NCBI GenBank assembly: GCA_049999805.1
Contig: JBNGIO010005827.1
Span: 49,726-113,725 of the forward strand
Direction: 5' to 3'
DNA: 64,000 nt
Source: Folioceros fuciformis
Lineage: Eukaryota > Anthocerotophyta > Anthocerotopsida > Anthocerotales
Shown here: piece by piece, positions 42,025-53,800 of the stretch
How the letters are laid out: each line of letters opens with the position of its first letter
How positions within the stretch are numbered: position 1 is the first letter of the stretch
Notes under the pieces: generated by a model
The model's input: the letters and a program-made list of their open reading frames with translations, nothing else
Told to the model about the DNA's origin: nothing
Databases searched by the model: none
Translations under genes and position numbers: made by a program

Positions 42025-43781
42025 TTGCCGTTCCAGGAAGAGGATGAGAATGCGGAGATTGGTAAATTTGTTTGTCTTCGATTCATCCGGAAGGCAACCA
42101 ACTTACGACTTTTGGAACTTAGTCTGGCAGGCAGAATTGTTGTCATTAATCATATTTTGACAGCGCCCCTGTGGTATTATTTGTTCTTGTGGGATCCTAA
42201 CAAGGCGGATCTGAGACGATTGCAACAGATAATTTCCAACTTCCTATGGACCAAGTCTAAGGAGCTGCTCTCTTCTTTCCATAAGGTGGCGTGGCATCAT
42301 ATTATTCAGTGCAAGCGCTTGGGAGGTTTGGGGTTGGTTGACCCCACGAGCAAAGTGAAGATCCTACATGCGCAATGGGTGCTGAAGGCAGCTGGACCAA
42401 CGGGATACCCTTGGAAACGCTGGTTAACTCAACACTTGCAGCTTTCTTAAGCGGTCGCCCGGGGGCGGAGGTTTATGGACAACCTCCTGGCGGATAGGCC
42501 CATGTTGGATACCAGGAATTGCTCTCCTCTTTTTGCTTCAATCTGGCGCGGTTTTCTGGAGGTGAAAACCTTTCTTATCTATGCCAAGCCCAGGAATAGG
42601 GACGATGTGCTGGGGCTCCCTCTCCAAGGTTTTAAGGGGCTGTGGTCTCAGAACTTCCTTCCCCGAGTGAACCGGTCTCAAATCTTTGGTTCCGCCAGCA
42701 GAAGCGGCATTGTGCAGCTCGGACACCTGTGGAACCATAGAGAGGCTGGTTGGAAATCAGCGGAGGAGACGCGGGAAGAGTTTGGGATCCCTGTTCAACA
42801 CGTGAGACTTATGCTTGCTTGGCTCCAGGAAGGGATGGCCGAGGATGTGAAGCTAGCGCTGCTACAGGAAGCTTAGGTTGGCATCAATATGTGGGGAGCT
42901 TACCCCATGGACAATAGAGCAGGTGGCTCCGACCAGGAGCAGGACGAGCTCCTCCCAGATTTTGACAGAGCGGTGCTAGTGACATCAAGGACAGATGAGG
43001 AAGGAACCCTATCTTATAGGACGATGAACACATAAGGGCTGCTGGAGGAAGAAGGTAGAGCTGAAGGCACGATGGGTGGAGCCACCCTCAGAGGGATTAC
43101 CATACTATTCAGGGCTAGACGAGCCGGTTTTTGGCTTACCCAGGAAGAGCAAGGCAACCGGAAACAGGTCATGCAACATTGTCCTGTAAGATGCTAGTTT
43201 CGCTTGAAGGAGAATTGGGAGTTAGTGATACGCCCCGACCTATATATGTGGCCGGGGAGTGCAGGAAGTAAGCAGGCCACTTGGAAGTCACTCTTCAATT
43301 TTCCGTCGGCAAGCGTGTACCTCCGATTGGTGCGAGTGCAAAAAGGTCCTCGGCGAAGTCAACTGGCTCCTAGGTTGCAGGTCTCCCAACGTCGGCAAAA
43401 GGAAACGATCAAACTCTTGTGGTCGACCCTAGGGATCCCCCTAAGGTGAGGGTTACCATCTGGTGTTTTTTCCAAGCTTGCTTGCCTAACGCAGATTGAT
43501 GGGACGGGCTATTGGTGGCTACGGGGGAGGAATGCTGCAGGCTATGCAATGTTGGCGCTCCGCATAAAAGCCAACATATTTTCTTTCATTGTGAGTATGC
43601 GCAGGGTATTTGGAACGAAGTCAGTAGGTGGCTACAGAGACTTCTCCCGGAGAGAGCCAGCTTGGTTACTGAGCAAGCTGTCTTATTTGGGCTGGACATA
43701 CAGGTAGGGAGGTCACTTCTCAAATTCCAATGGTGGGGAGTGGTTTGGTCCCTATCATTGTTTTCCTTGTGGCAAAACTAG
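42025..43781 (+). pseudogene. LINE ORF2, C-terminal region with zf-RVT
   Basis: Thumb-like part (ATNLRLLELSLAGRIVVINH, APLWYYLFLWDPNKADLRRL), then CKRLGGLGLVDPTSKVKILH. The terminal zinc region reads CCRLCNVGAPHKSQHIFFHC followed by EYAQGIWNEV, the C..C......H...C pattern of plant L1 zf-RVT. Stops at 42448, 42874 and others, and frame changes after 42900. Confidence 0.8.
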
Positions 43782-44156
43782 ACAGCAATGGTATATGGTG
43801 GGAGTGAGCCGGCTGCTAGGAAAGCTTTGCTATGACGCATCTGGGAGCAGGTACTTGTGGTCGCGGAAAGTATTCGAACGTCCGCTCACTCTAAGTTCAA
43901 GCGGAGAGAGTGGATACTTGCAAGCTTCCTCCGGCACAATGATCAATGGGAGTACTCCTGCCCGTGGGGCACATAAGTCTCATAAGGGTTGGGTGGCTCT
44001 TGATCATAGGGCAGTCCAGCTGTGCTCGCTTTTGCAGCTTAGATTTTGAGTCCAGGCTAAGGTATTCAGTTGCGGACGCAATTGATATGCCGTTGGTGTA
44101 GCCTAAACTGCGAATAATCAGATCTTTTCTTCGCGAAAAAAAAAAGTACTTGAGGT

Positions 44157-45585
44157 CATCCAAGAAGCAACACAGGGTGTTGTTGTGCAGTCAAAGATCA
44201 AACCTACATGTGCCATAGGTAGTTCTACGCGGGTATGAGGTCAACATTTGGAGGTATATATGACCATCCAACCCGCACTAATTGAGACTTTGACTATCTC
44301 AGAAGCTTAAGAGGCAAGGCATCTTCCTGTGCGAGGTAGACTTGACCCAATCAACAACTCTAGAGTGGCATTTAAGGGATTAAGCAACCCCAATCCGGAG
44401 AAACTAGCACTCCTTCTTCTCGACATTCCAAGCGGCATTAGTAGGAGGATTAGAGAAGGGAAGATGAGAGCAACAAGCTGAGGCATCAAGACCACACAAC
44501 AGGAAGAAGAGGATAGGCTGTGGGTGGATCAATTTCTATATCTAGAGATTCTCTAGATATGGTAATTGCCAATTGCCTTCTAGTTAAACAAGATACTTAA
44601 TAAACTACTTTTTGGTTTTGTCTTAAGGAGATCGTTGGTGTTTAGGTTCCTAGCCTGAGCAGGATCGGTACTTGGATGCATGACATGCTTGGTACATCGG
44701 ACAACCATGAGCGAGCACGTCATTATTAACCCCCTAGGTTGGACGGCAAAAGGAAGTGCGACATAGAAAAATGTAATGTTCGTAGCCTAGCTGCAGCTTA
44801 GTATAGACAAGTAAATTAGGAAAGTGAATATCTAGAATTAATAATGATGAGATTTCTAAAGGTCCCATAATCTAAAAAACCTAAACTGTAAATAACTATT
44901 GGGTACATTTAAAAGGTGCCCGAACACAAAATAACTACCTTTTGTTTCTTTACGACAAGGAAGACTTACAAGTGCAGGCCCCTGCAGCATCACTTGTTCA
45001 TTCCCTGGCTATTGAAACACATGGGGCCATGGATAAGGATTTTTTCAGGTTTTTGAAGACATGCGCGAAGGCCCATCATGTCACCAGAAGTAGCATAGGG
45101 CTTCCTCTATATGGTGTGGTGTCCGCTGCAGCTGTAAGTTAGTATTCTCTTGAATTAGCTTTCTTTTGAAAGATCATTCTCTTGAGTTTATTTTCTTAAA
45201 ATTGCATTTTCTTGTTGGAAATTTGATTGAGGTGTGTGTGCGTAGGGTGTAAGACATGTGAGCCAATTGTGGATTTGAAAGCCAACCTATAACTCCAACA
45301 AAGTGTGGATGCAAGTGGTGAAAATCTTGTGGTTTCTGAAGAAAGTAAACGCTTCACTTTTACAAAGCCATAGCACCATCATGCAGTAATTAATGTATGC
45401 ATAATGTAATGTGATGTAAATAATTATTAACAAATGAACCATACATGAGTATCATGTTTAGTGGCACATCATGACAATGAAAGATATTAGAACTAGTCCA
45501 TGTGTACATTAAATTGCTCATCTCTTTTTTGGAGCATTAATATAAATCAACATTTAATGTGGAGAAAAACCTAAATAAGGAATTG
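44157..45585. other. Intergenic, no gene recognised
   Basis: Short frames only. AT-rich from 44.8 kb onward. Confidence 0.4.
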
Positions 45586-45589
45586 CTTG

Positions 45590-46247
45590 GCTACTCTCAA
45601 CACATCCTGGGATTATATGTCTCCTACATAAGGGACAAGTTTTTCCCTCTCTTGACCACCAAACATCGATACAATAAGTATGGAAAAGATGCAAGCAAAT
45701 AGGAAGCTTCCGAACTATTGCTCCCTCTTCAAATGGATTAAGACAAATAGCACAGTCATATGTGTTGGTTAAATCTATGCCAATTACTCTTGATGTAACA
45801 AGATTAATATCTTGAGATGACTATTCCTCACTTGGATTTATGTTTTGTTGTGTGAGACCATTGAGTATTGGTAGATCCTCAAGTGGATCTCTTTCTTGTT
45901 CTCCAAGAATGTAAAGCATTGCTATATTATCATTAGCCTACTCTTCTAAAGAATTGCATTACCATTTCATAAAGATAATCAATGAGATGATCAATGATCA
46001 ATAGTACTCCAAAAATAAAATAATTCCAGAAAAAAAATGTGGTGGAACCAATCAGCCATCATACTTGGATCTCTGTCTTGTTCCCAACGAATGTAAAGTA
46101 TTGGTATATTATCAGCCGCTACTCTTCTGAAGAGTCTTCTATAGAATTGCATTACCAAATCACAAAGACAATCAACTAGATGATCGATGATCAATAGTAC
46201 TCCAAGTAATTCCAGAAAAAAATTATGGTGGAACCAATAAGTCATCT
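45590..46247 (-). pseudogene. RING-H2 (ATL-like) E3 ligase gene with internal duplication and stop
   Basis: The minus strand encodes a complete RING-H2 finger: YDCAICLNPFEEGAIVRKLP, then CLHLFHTYCIDVWW, then CPLCRR (about 45621-45757), all eight ligands present (C-x2-C, C-x-H-x2-H-x2-C, C-x2-C). It is followed by HIIPGCVESS. Upstream, in frame, is LYILGEQERDPLEDLP and NGLTQQNINPSEE, then TAG. Further upstream a hydrophobic start MTYWFHHNFFLELLGVLLII and RRLFRRVAADNIPILYI resembles a membrane anchor. The segment coding anchor-to-EQERDP occurs twice in tandem (about 45880-46062 and 46063-46247). RING-H2 proteins of this size recruit E2 enzymes and ubiquitinate targets at membranes. The stop and duplication make this copy probably non-functional. 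Confidence 0.65.
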
Positions 46248-47638
46248 TATCAAATTAGATTATGTTAGAAAAATCATAGATCAAATCTTATATTGTAATT
46301 AGGTGTATGATAAAGATATAAAATTATATTCTTCTTGACCTTCTTAAATAAATTATTTTTTTATTATTGAAAAAGAAGTGAGAAATCCCATCTACTCCAA
46401 AGATAGGAGGAATAACCCAAGCCGGGCCAAACGAGGTACTAGCTCCCCCCTTCGAATGTCAAGGTTCTCTTAAGTTAAGTAGTTAAGTAGGCTATAGAGA
46501 CTACAATTGAATGAAACATAGAAATGTTGGATATCATGATTCCTCCCTCCTATATACAGGTGAAAGGGTTTACTTATATCTTAATTTAGAAACTAAATTA
46601 TTTGTAGAAGTTTCTAATCCCATCCCCTCGCAGTGCAAACTTTATAACGAATCCACTTAAATGAAAACTAAAAGATGCGAAGAATCAACATTTTAAACAA
46701 GAGGGACTAACTTGTTATAAACTATTTTCTATGACTAAGTCTAATCCTAGGCCAATCCTGTTATGGACTATTGCCCGTGATTAGAGCTAGCCCTTTTGGC
46801 CCGGTTTGTTTAGAGCTAGCCCCGTTGACCCGGTTTGTTTCCCTCGTTCAAGGTGGTTTGTGTCCCGGTCCCGGTTTGTTTTCCCTCTTGCAGGGTGGTT
46901 TATCTCCCACAATTTTATCGTCCTCTCTGCATAACTTACTTTCAACCTCCCTGTGTGCCTCTGTCCACTATTCACGGTCCCTGCGTTGCTCGTGCTTTCT
47001 TTCGGGGTAGATGGGTTTCCGTCTTAATTTTTTTTCAAGTAGTTATCGTCTTTTATCCATCTTTTCTTGTTATTAGACGTTTGTAATCCAAGATTACCTT
47101 GTGCACTGTCGCGACGACGGATAGCAGCCCGATCCGACACCAAGGCTGGAGACGGACAATGCATGATATTTGGCAGGACGACAAATTGTTCATTATCATA
47201 TGGACGGGGAGAAGGGAGTTGTCAAATTTCCATGAGAGATCGCAGGCACTGGCTTGGGACGTGCATACTTATCTGATAGGGTCTTCGCACCAGACCGGCC
47301 CGGTCCTTGAGGAGGAGCTTGGCAGGTGCAGATTTTCCTGACAGGCTATTTGCACCAGACCGTCCTGCTCCTCGAGGAGGAGCAAGAGACGATGGCAAGG
47401 ACGTCGGCCTCTCATAGAATATGGCAGCTGAAATCAATCGTGATTACAGTCGTTGTTACTGATTTCGATAGTTATGTCTGTAAGTAGGTTTTCATCAACA
47501 AACACCGGTTGTGACAACTAGTAATTTTCTGCCAGGTACTCCTGATTCCATCCTGCCAGATCCTGTTGGTGGCGCCTGCTGATTTTGTTAACAACACCCG
47601 GATTCAGAATTCCACCTTCGGAACACATTCCATCATTC
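46248..47638. other. Intergenic region with small duplications
   Basis: A short repeat AGAGCTAGCCC..TTG.CCCGGTTTGTTT occurs twice near 46784-46840. A 63-bp-offset repeat (TTGCACCAGACCG...GAGGAGGAGC) lies near 47288-47382. No gene recognised. The 3' flank of PPR3 is at the right end. Confidence 0.4.
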
Positions 47639-50212
47639 TCACGGTCTACCCTTGCAACTGCAACAACCAGCTGTGAATCTATGTACGCGGTACGCATCCC
47701 TCACCACAATGTCCCTCATTTCAATCCTTGACATGATTGCAGTGGAAGTGTGGCAGTCACTGCACATGCGGAGATTCTTCGTTACGAGCAGAGGTGTGCC
47801 GCTCGGGGTATTCAAGAGGCCGTACGCCAGAGCTAGCTTCTCAGCATGCCCACAGAGCGCATCTTCCTTTTCCTCCTCAGACAATGGCTTCAACACCAGT
47901 TGTGTGTGTGGCACGTGGGCCCCTTCCTCCGTCAGACGTGCGTTCACACTCTCTACCTTGAGAGAAATATCCTCCCTGTTTTCTCCCACCACAAACGTAT
48001 GTATTTCATCCTCTATCTCGATGCCTGCCACTGCAGGTTTCTTCTTAGCTGCTGCTGTCATTCTCTGTCTCTCAATCCTCTCTACGTCTGTCCACCTCCC
48101 AGCATCTGCATACCCTTTGGCCATGAGCACATATGCAGATGCACACTGACCATCAAGTTTAACGAGACTTTCAAAACAACGGGTCGCCCTCTCCATATCC
48201 CCGTGACTTGTGCACGCATTCAGGAACGACGTCAACCCCACAACATTGTTTTCACTCTCGCACGATAATAGCATGCTCTCTGCCTCATCTAAATGGCCTG
48301 CACGCCCAAGTAGATCAATCATACAGTTGTAATGCTGAGTAGTGGGTTTCATGCCATGCTGTTCAACCATAACATTGAAGTGCTTCCGGCCCTCATTCAC
48401 CAGTCCCTCGTGCCCGCATGCCACAAAGAGGCAAGTAAACGTAGTGTCATCGGGCTGAATACCAGCCACCAACATCTCCTCATAACAAGCTAATGCTTTC
48501 CCACCTCCATCACAACTACCATAACCAGCTATCAGGGCATTCCATGCCACAACATCCCTAGTGGCCAAGCTGTCGAAGACCCGGCGTGCCTCTTCCATTT
48601 CGCCACATTTTGCATACATGTCCACCAGACCAGTGCCCACCAGTGCGTTATCTAACTGACCTCTTTCCACAATCCGTGAGTGGAGCTGCCTGCCCTTTTG
48701 CAAGGCACCAGAACCAGCACAGGCCTTCAAAAGGCAAGCATAAGTAACATGGTTACCCAAAATCAGGCCCTCTTGCTCCATTTGTCTGTAGACGGCCAGC
48801 GCCTCTTGATCGAGGCCTTGGTTTGCATATCCTGCTATAAGGGCAGTCCAAATCACCACATCCTTACAGGCCAAGCTGTCAAAAACCATGCGCGCCTCTT
48901 CCATTTTGCCACATTTCGCATACATGTCCACCAGACATGTGCGAATCAGTGTGTTATCCAGTTCTCTTCTTTCCACGATCCTTGAGTGCAGCTGCCTGCC
49001 CTTCTGTAAATCACCAGCGCTCGCACAGGCCTTCAGAAGGTAAGAAACAGTAACAGCATTAGCTAAAATTCGACCTTCCTTCCCCATTCGTTCATACAGT
49101 ACAAAAACCTCATCACTAAGCCCACGATTTGCATAACCAGCCATGAGAGCATTCCAAGTCACCACATTTTTTGTGGTCAAGCTGTCAAATACACGCCGTG
49201 CATCTTCAAGTTGGCCACATTTTGCATACATGTCCACCAGGCAGCTGCCAAGAAACAAGTTGAGAGGAATCCCAGAGTGCAAGACATCATGGTGCACTTT
49301 CCTGCCAGATTCGAGGTCGGCGGCAAATGCGCAAGCTTGAAGCGCAGCTACAAAGACGTGAGCATCCGGCTTCACCCCTGACCCACGCATCTCGTGGTAC
49401 AGTCGTATGGCCTCATTAGGTTTCCCATGCTTAGCATAAACAGAGATGATGGAAAACCACATGAAGGCATCTGGTTTGCCCACCCTGGTGAACACATCCA
49501 CGGCCAAGTGCAACTCGCCTGCACCTGCATACATCCGCAGCAGATGGTTCCCCAAGTACGTATTCGACTCGTACCCCACATCGATAATGAGACGATGAAC
49601 CCGTCGCCCGACAGCCAGATTCTTCTTAGCCGCACACAGCTTCAGTACCGCATAAAACAGAGACTGAGAAACAGGGCAGTCCCCGTACGCCAGAAATTCC
49701 AGGGCGCCGACTGCCTCGCTGAGCTTCCCTAGATCACATAACGTGATCACGGTTTCCGGAGTTACAACCATGTTCGATCCAGCAGGCCTGCAAGGCTCGG
49801 GCTTACCCGAAAGGCTGCACTCGGACGTAGACGCACCATGCCCCATCTGCCTGTCCATAGCAACCAGCTGCTCATCCACCCAAACTGGATTAGAGGAGTT
49901 GTCTAACCAGAGGACCTCACCAGACCCCTCACGGCGGAAGTCAGGCGAACGGGAGCTCTTCTTGTCTCGCCTGTTATCCCACCACATGGTAGGGTCAAGG
50001 AAAAGGGGCCGAGGATCGTCGCTACATAATGCCCCCCTAGCCATGTATTTCCTCCGCAGTGCTGAGTTCATCACCCTGCTCCACCTCGAGGCTTCGTTGC
50101 TCGCCAGCTGCTGCCTGCTGGAAGTGTGGCGTGCGGGAGCTCCTGGTAGACTCCCCGCACACACACCAATTGGATGGGTCCGCGACGGATCCGGTTGCCA
50201 TACCGTGGACAT
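47639..50212 (-). CDS. PPR3: PLS-class DYW:KP editing factor, 857 aa
   Basis: The shortest intact member. It starts MSTVWQPDPSRT and carries the N-terminal block MWWDNRRDKKSSRSPDFRRE with GSGEVLWLDNSSNPVWVDEQ. About four P-L-S triplets, then P2-L2-S2, E1/E2, the KP box (KKKPAVAGIEIEDEIHTFVV), HAEKLALAYG (H~789), CSDCHTS and a CSCKGRP end. All active-site residues are intact. The only minus-strand member, head to head with PPR4. Its N-terminal 130 residues are far closer to PPR4 than to PPR1 or PPR2 (shared GHGASTS, SGKPEP/SGKAEP, VDEQLVAMDR), so the two arose by an inverted duplication. Intronless. Predicted organelle location and U-to-C editing role by family; target unknown. Confidence 0.93.
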   Translation of the reverse strand: MSTVWQPDPSRTHPIGVCAGSLPGAPARHTSSRQQLASNEASRWSRVMNSALRRKYMARGALCSDDPRPLFLDPTMWWDNRRDKKSSRSPDFRREGSGEVLWLDNSSNPVWVDEQLVAMDRQMGHGASTSECSLSGKPEPCRPAGSNMVVTPETVITLCDLGKLSEAVGALEFLAYGDCPVSQSLFYAVLKLCAAKKNLAVGRRVHRLIIDVGYESNTYLGNHLLRMYAGAGELHLAVDVFTRVGKPDAFMWFSIISVYAKHGKPNEAIRLYHEMRGSGVKPDAHVFVAALQACAFAADLESGRKVHHDVLHSGIPLNLFLGSCLVDMYAKCGQLEDARRVFDSLTTKNVVTWNALMAGYANRGLSDEVFVLYERMGKEGRILANAVTVSYLLKACASAGDLQKGRQLHSRIVERRELDNTLIRTCLVDMYAKCGKMEEARMVFDSLACKDVVIWTALIAGYANQGLDQEALAVYRQMEQEGLILGNHVTYACLLKACAGSGALQKGRQLHSRIVERGQLDNALVGTGLVDMYAKCGEMEEARRVFDSLATRDVVAWNALIAGYGSCDGGGKALACYEEMLVAGIQPDDTTFTCLFVACGHEGLVNEGRKHFNVMVEQHGMKPTTQHYNCMIDLLGRAGHLDEAESMLLSCESENNVVGLTSFLNACTSHGDMERATRCFESLVKLDGQCASAYVLMAKGYADAGRWTDVERIERQRMTAAAKKKPAVAGIEIEDEIHTFVVGENREDISLKVESVNARLTEEGAHVPHTQLVLKPLSEEEKEDALCGHAEKLALAYGLLNTPSGTPLLVTKNLRMCSDCHTSTAIMSRIEMRDIVVRDAYRVHRFTAGCCSCKGRP

Positions 50213-50886
50213 GTCACCGGAACCGCTCCGGAAGGCGAGACGCAGTGCGGGCAGGATTCCTAGCTATGTGTTGATCACCATCGATAAAAGAGCATCAGCC
50301 ACACACTCCTCATCGCAAACGCAGCGTGCCCCACACCATCTACCCATCACCAACGGCATCTTCTGGCATCCAACAAGCACATCGACGTCCTCAAATCTAC
50401 ACAAACCAGCCAAATTGTGACACCGCCTCATCGGCACCTCATGCCCGGCCCCAGACTCATAGCAAAGATCTATCGTCACCTTCTGCCAAGCAAGTGCCGC
50501 TGACGATTTGGACTCTCGGGAAGTTCCCCTGCGGACTCCAGGTTCATATCGACTGGTGCGCGCGTTCATGTCTCGGACGCACCAAAGCAAGTCGTTGAAA
50601 GTCGGAGGAATTCCGTTTCAGCGTTTTAAAACGTGATGGAAAGAAACGTGCGAGTACGAACTATGGCTCCAGGTTCGAGAAATCCGTTCAGACACACTCT
50701 GCCGCTGCCGGACGGCTTGGTTCCATGGTGGTTACGGCCCATGTGCGTGGGACCTCGTGGGTTCGATGGGTTGCCACGGCCTTGCAGTGCGACGAGTGGC
50801 AGGCCTATACATTCTTCGGGAATTGATCTGGAAAAAGCTTCCGAGAGCGGTGCATGCCACATGACCACACTATGGCAACTTGTGAC
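50213..50886. promoter_or_regulatory. Shared divergent promoter region of PPR3 and PPR4
   Basis: 674 bp between the two aligned start codons. Both promoters and leaders must lie here. Parts of both ends are inverted repeats of each other (ATGGCAACCGGATCCGTC vs its complement near 50178-50200 and 50896-50915 inside the coding edges), as expected from an inverted duplication. Confidence 0.55.
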
Positions 50887-53800
50887 ATGGCCACAATATG
50901 GCAACCGGATCCGTCTTGGACCCAACCAACTGGTGGGTGTGCAGGGAGTCGACGAGGAGCTCGCGCACGCCTCACTTTTAGCAGGCAGCCGCTGGCGAAC
51001 TGGAGCAGGGTGACGAATTTTGCGCTGCGGAGGAGATACATGGCTGGGGGGGCATTATGTGGCGACGATCGTCGGCAGGAGCTGGAGCGCTTGTGGCGAG
51101 AGTTTTTCCTTGACCCTACCTTGTGGTGGGATAACAGGCGAGATAAGAAGAGCTCCCGTTCCCCTGACTTCATCCGGGAGGGATCTGGTGAAGTCCTTTG
51201 GTTAGACAACTCTTCCAATCCAGTTTGGGTGGATGAGCAGCTTGTTGCTATGGACAGGCGGATGGGCCATGGTGCATCTACGTCGAAGTCGAGCTGTTCG
51301 GGGAAGGCCGAGCCTAGCAGGCGTGCAGGGTACCCTATGGGCGTAACTCCTGTAACCGTGAGCGTGTTATGTGAGCAAGGGAAGCTCGGTGAGGCTGTAG
51401 CCACTTTGGAATCTCTGGCGCAAGGGGGCTCTCCTGTTTCTCAATCTCTGCTGTATGCTGTGCTGAAACTGTGCGCCAGGAAGAAGAATCTAGCTGTAGG
51501 GCGACGAGTTCATGATCTCATTATCAATTTGGGATACGAGTCAAATACGTACCTGGGGAATCATATTCTGCGGATGTATGCAGGTTTTGGTGAGTTACAA
51601 TTGGCCATGGATGTGTTCACCAGGGTGGGCAAACCAGATGCCTTCATGTGGTTTTCCATTATCTCTGCGCATGCTAAGCATGGCGAACCTAGTGAAGCCA
51701 TACGACTGTACCACTCGATGCATAGGTCAGGGGTGAAGCCGGATGGTCACGTCTTTGTAGCTGCCCTTCAAGCTTGTGCATTTGCCGCCGACCTCGAATC
51801 TGGCAGGAAAGTGCATTCTGATTTCTTGCGCAGTGGAATTCCTTCTAACTTGTTTCTTGGCAGCTGCTTGGTTGACATGTATGCAAAGTGTGGTGAACTG
51901 AAGTATGCACGGCAGATATTTGACAGCTTGCCCACAAAAAATGTCGTTACATGGAATTCTCTCATTGCTGGGTATGCAAATCAAAGGCTCTTTCAAGAGG
52001 CCTTTGTGCTGTATGGAGAAATGGAGCAAAAGGGCCTGGTTCTGGCTGATCATGTTACTTTCGCTTGCCTTCTGAAGGCCTGCGCAAGCTCTTGTGCTAT
52101 AGTAGAGGGAAGGCAGCTGCACTCACAGATTTTGGAAAGAGGGCATCTAGAAAATGGGGTTGTGGTGGGCAACTGCTTGGTGGACATGTATGCGAAATGT
52201 GGCGAACTGGAAGTTGCACGCATCGTTTTTGAGAGCTTGGCCACTAAGGATGTCGTGACATGGACCTCCCTTGTAGCTGCATACGCAAATCATGGGCTTT
52301 GTCAAGAAGCTCTCCTTCTTTATGGACGAATGGAGCGAGAGGGCTTGATTTTGGGAAATCATATTACTTTTGCCTGCCTTCTTAAGGCCTGTGCAAGCGA
52401 TGGTGCCTTAGAGAAGGGCAGGGAGTTGCACTCACAGATTGTGGAAAGAGGAATGCTCGATAACTTGCTGGTGGGCAACTGCCTGGTGGACATGTATGCT
52501 AAATGTGGCCAACTGGACGATGCACGTGGGGTTTTTGACAGTCTGCCGAGAAAAAATGTGGCGACATGGACGGCTCTAATTGCTGGCTATGCACAGCAGG
52601 GTCTCCCTCAAGAGGCTATTGGCCTGTATGGACAAATGGAGCAAGAGGGGCAGGTTCTAGCTGACAGCGTTGCTCTTTCTTGCCTTTTGAGGGCGTGTGC
52701 AAGTGCCGGTGCCTTGCAAGAGGGCAGGCACCTGCACTCTCAGATTCTGGAAAGTGGGCAGTTGCAAAGTGACATGCTGGTGGGGAACTGCTTGATAGAC
52801 ATGTATGCAAAATGTGGCGAACTCGAGGATGCACGCCGGGTCTTCAACAGCTTGGCCTCGAAAGATGTGGTGACATGGACGACCCTTGTAGCAGGGTATG
52901 CTCAGCAAGGACTCGGTCAGGAGGCGTTAGTTCTGTATCACCGAATGGAGCAGGAGGGGCTGATTCTGGCTGACGCTGTCACTTTTTCTTGCCTCTTGAG
53001 GGTATGTGCAAGTATTGGAGCCTTACAAGAAGGACGGGAACTGCACTCGCAGATTGTGGAAAGAGGACAGTTAGACAGTGACATCCAGTTGGGCACTTGC
53101 CTGGTGGACATGTATGCGAAATGTGGTGACTTAGAAGATGCACGTCGGACATTTGACAGTTTAGCATCAAGAGATGTGGCGACATGGACAGCCCTGATAT
53201 CTGGCTACGGTACTTGTGATGAAGGGCACAATGCACTTGCTTGTTTTGAGGAGATGTTAGTTGCTGGTGTTCAGCCTGATGATTCTACTTTTACCTGCGT
53301 TTTGGTAGCATGCGCTCATGAGGGACTGGTGACTGAGGGTCGCAAGCACTTCACTGGCATGGAACAGCAGGGCGTCAAACCTAATATTCAGCATTACAAT
53401 TGCATGATTGATCTTCTTGCACGAGCAGGCCATTTAGATGAGGCTGAGAACATGTTATTATCTTGTGAGAGCGAAGGCAATGTCGTGGGATTAACGTCGT
53501 TGCTATTTGCCTGCAAAAGTCATGGGGACATAGAGAGGGCAACCCGGTGCTTTGAAAGTCTTGTAAGGCTGGACCCTCAGGGTGCATCCGCGTATATGCT
53601 TATGGCCAATGTGTATGCCGATGGTGGTCGGTGGACAGATGTTGAGAAGATTGAAAGGCAGAGACTGTTAGCAGGAGCCAGGAAGAAACCTGCGGTGGCA
53701 GGCATTGAGGTCGCGAATGAGGTACATACGTTTGTGGTGGGAGAATACAGAGATGATCTCTCTCTTAAGGTAGAGAGCATGAACGTATGTCTGAAGGGGG

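Larger units (their letters stand above)
39528..44142 (+). mobile_element. 5'-truncated L1-type LINE with 14-bp target duplication
   Basis: The element carries an APE-type endonuclease, a LINE reverse transcriptase and a C-terminal zf-RVT zinc region in the usual order, and ends in a poly(A) run at 44136-44145. The target duplication AAAGTACTTGAGGT is present at 39514-39527 and 44143-44156 (its leading As merge with the tail). ORF1 (Gag-like) is absent: the left boundary lies about 80 bp before the endonuclease frame, so the copy is 5'-truncated. The perfect duplication indicates fairly recent insertion, although the ORF has several lesions. Confidence 0.92.

Noticed and set aside
47652-50420. 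Plus-strand open frames across PPR3, and minus-strand frames across PPR1, PPR2 and PPR4
   Set aside because: They are antisense shadows of the repetitive PPR coding sequence and mirror each other in every repeat.
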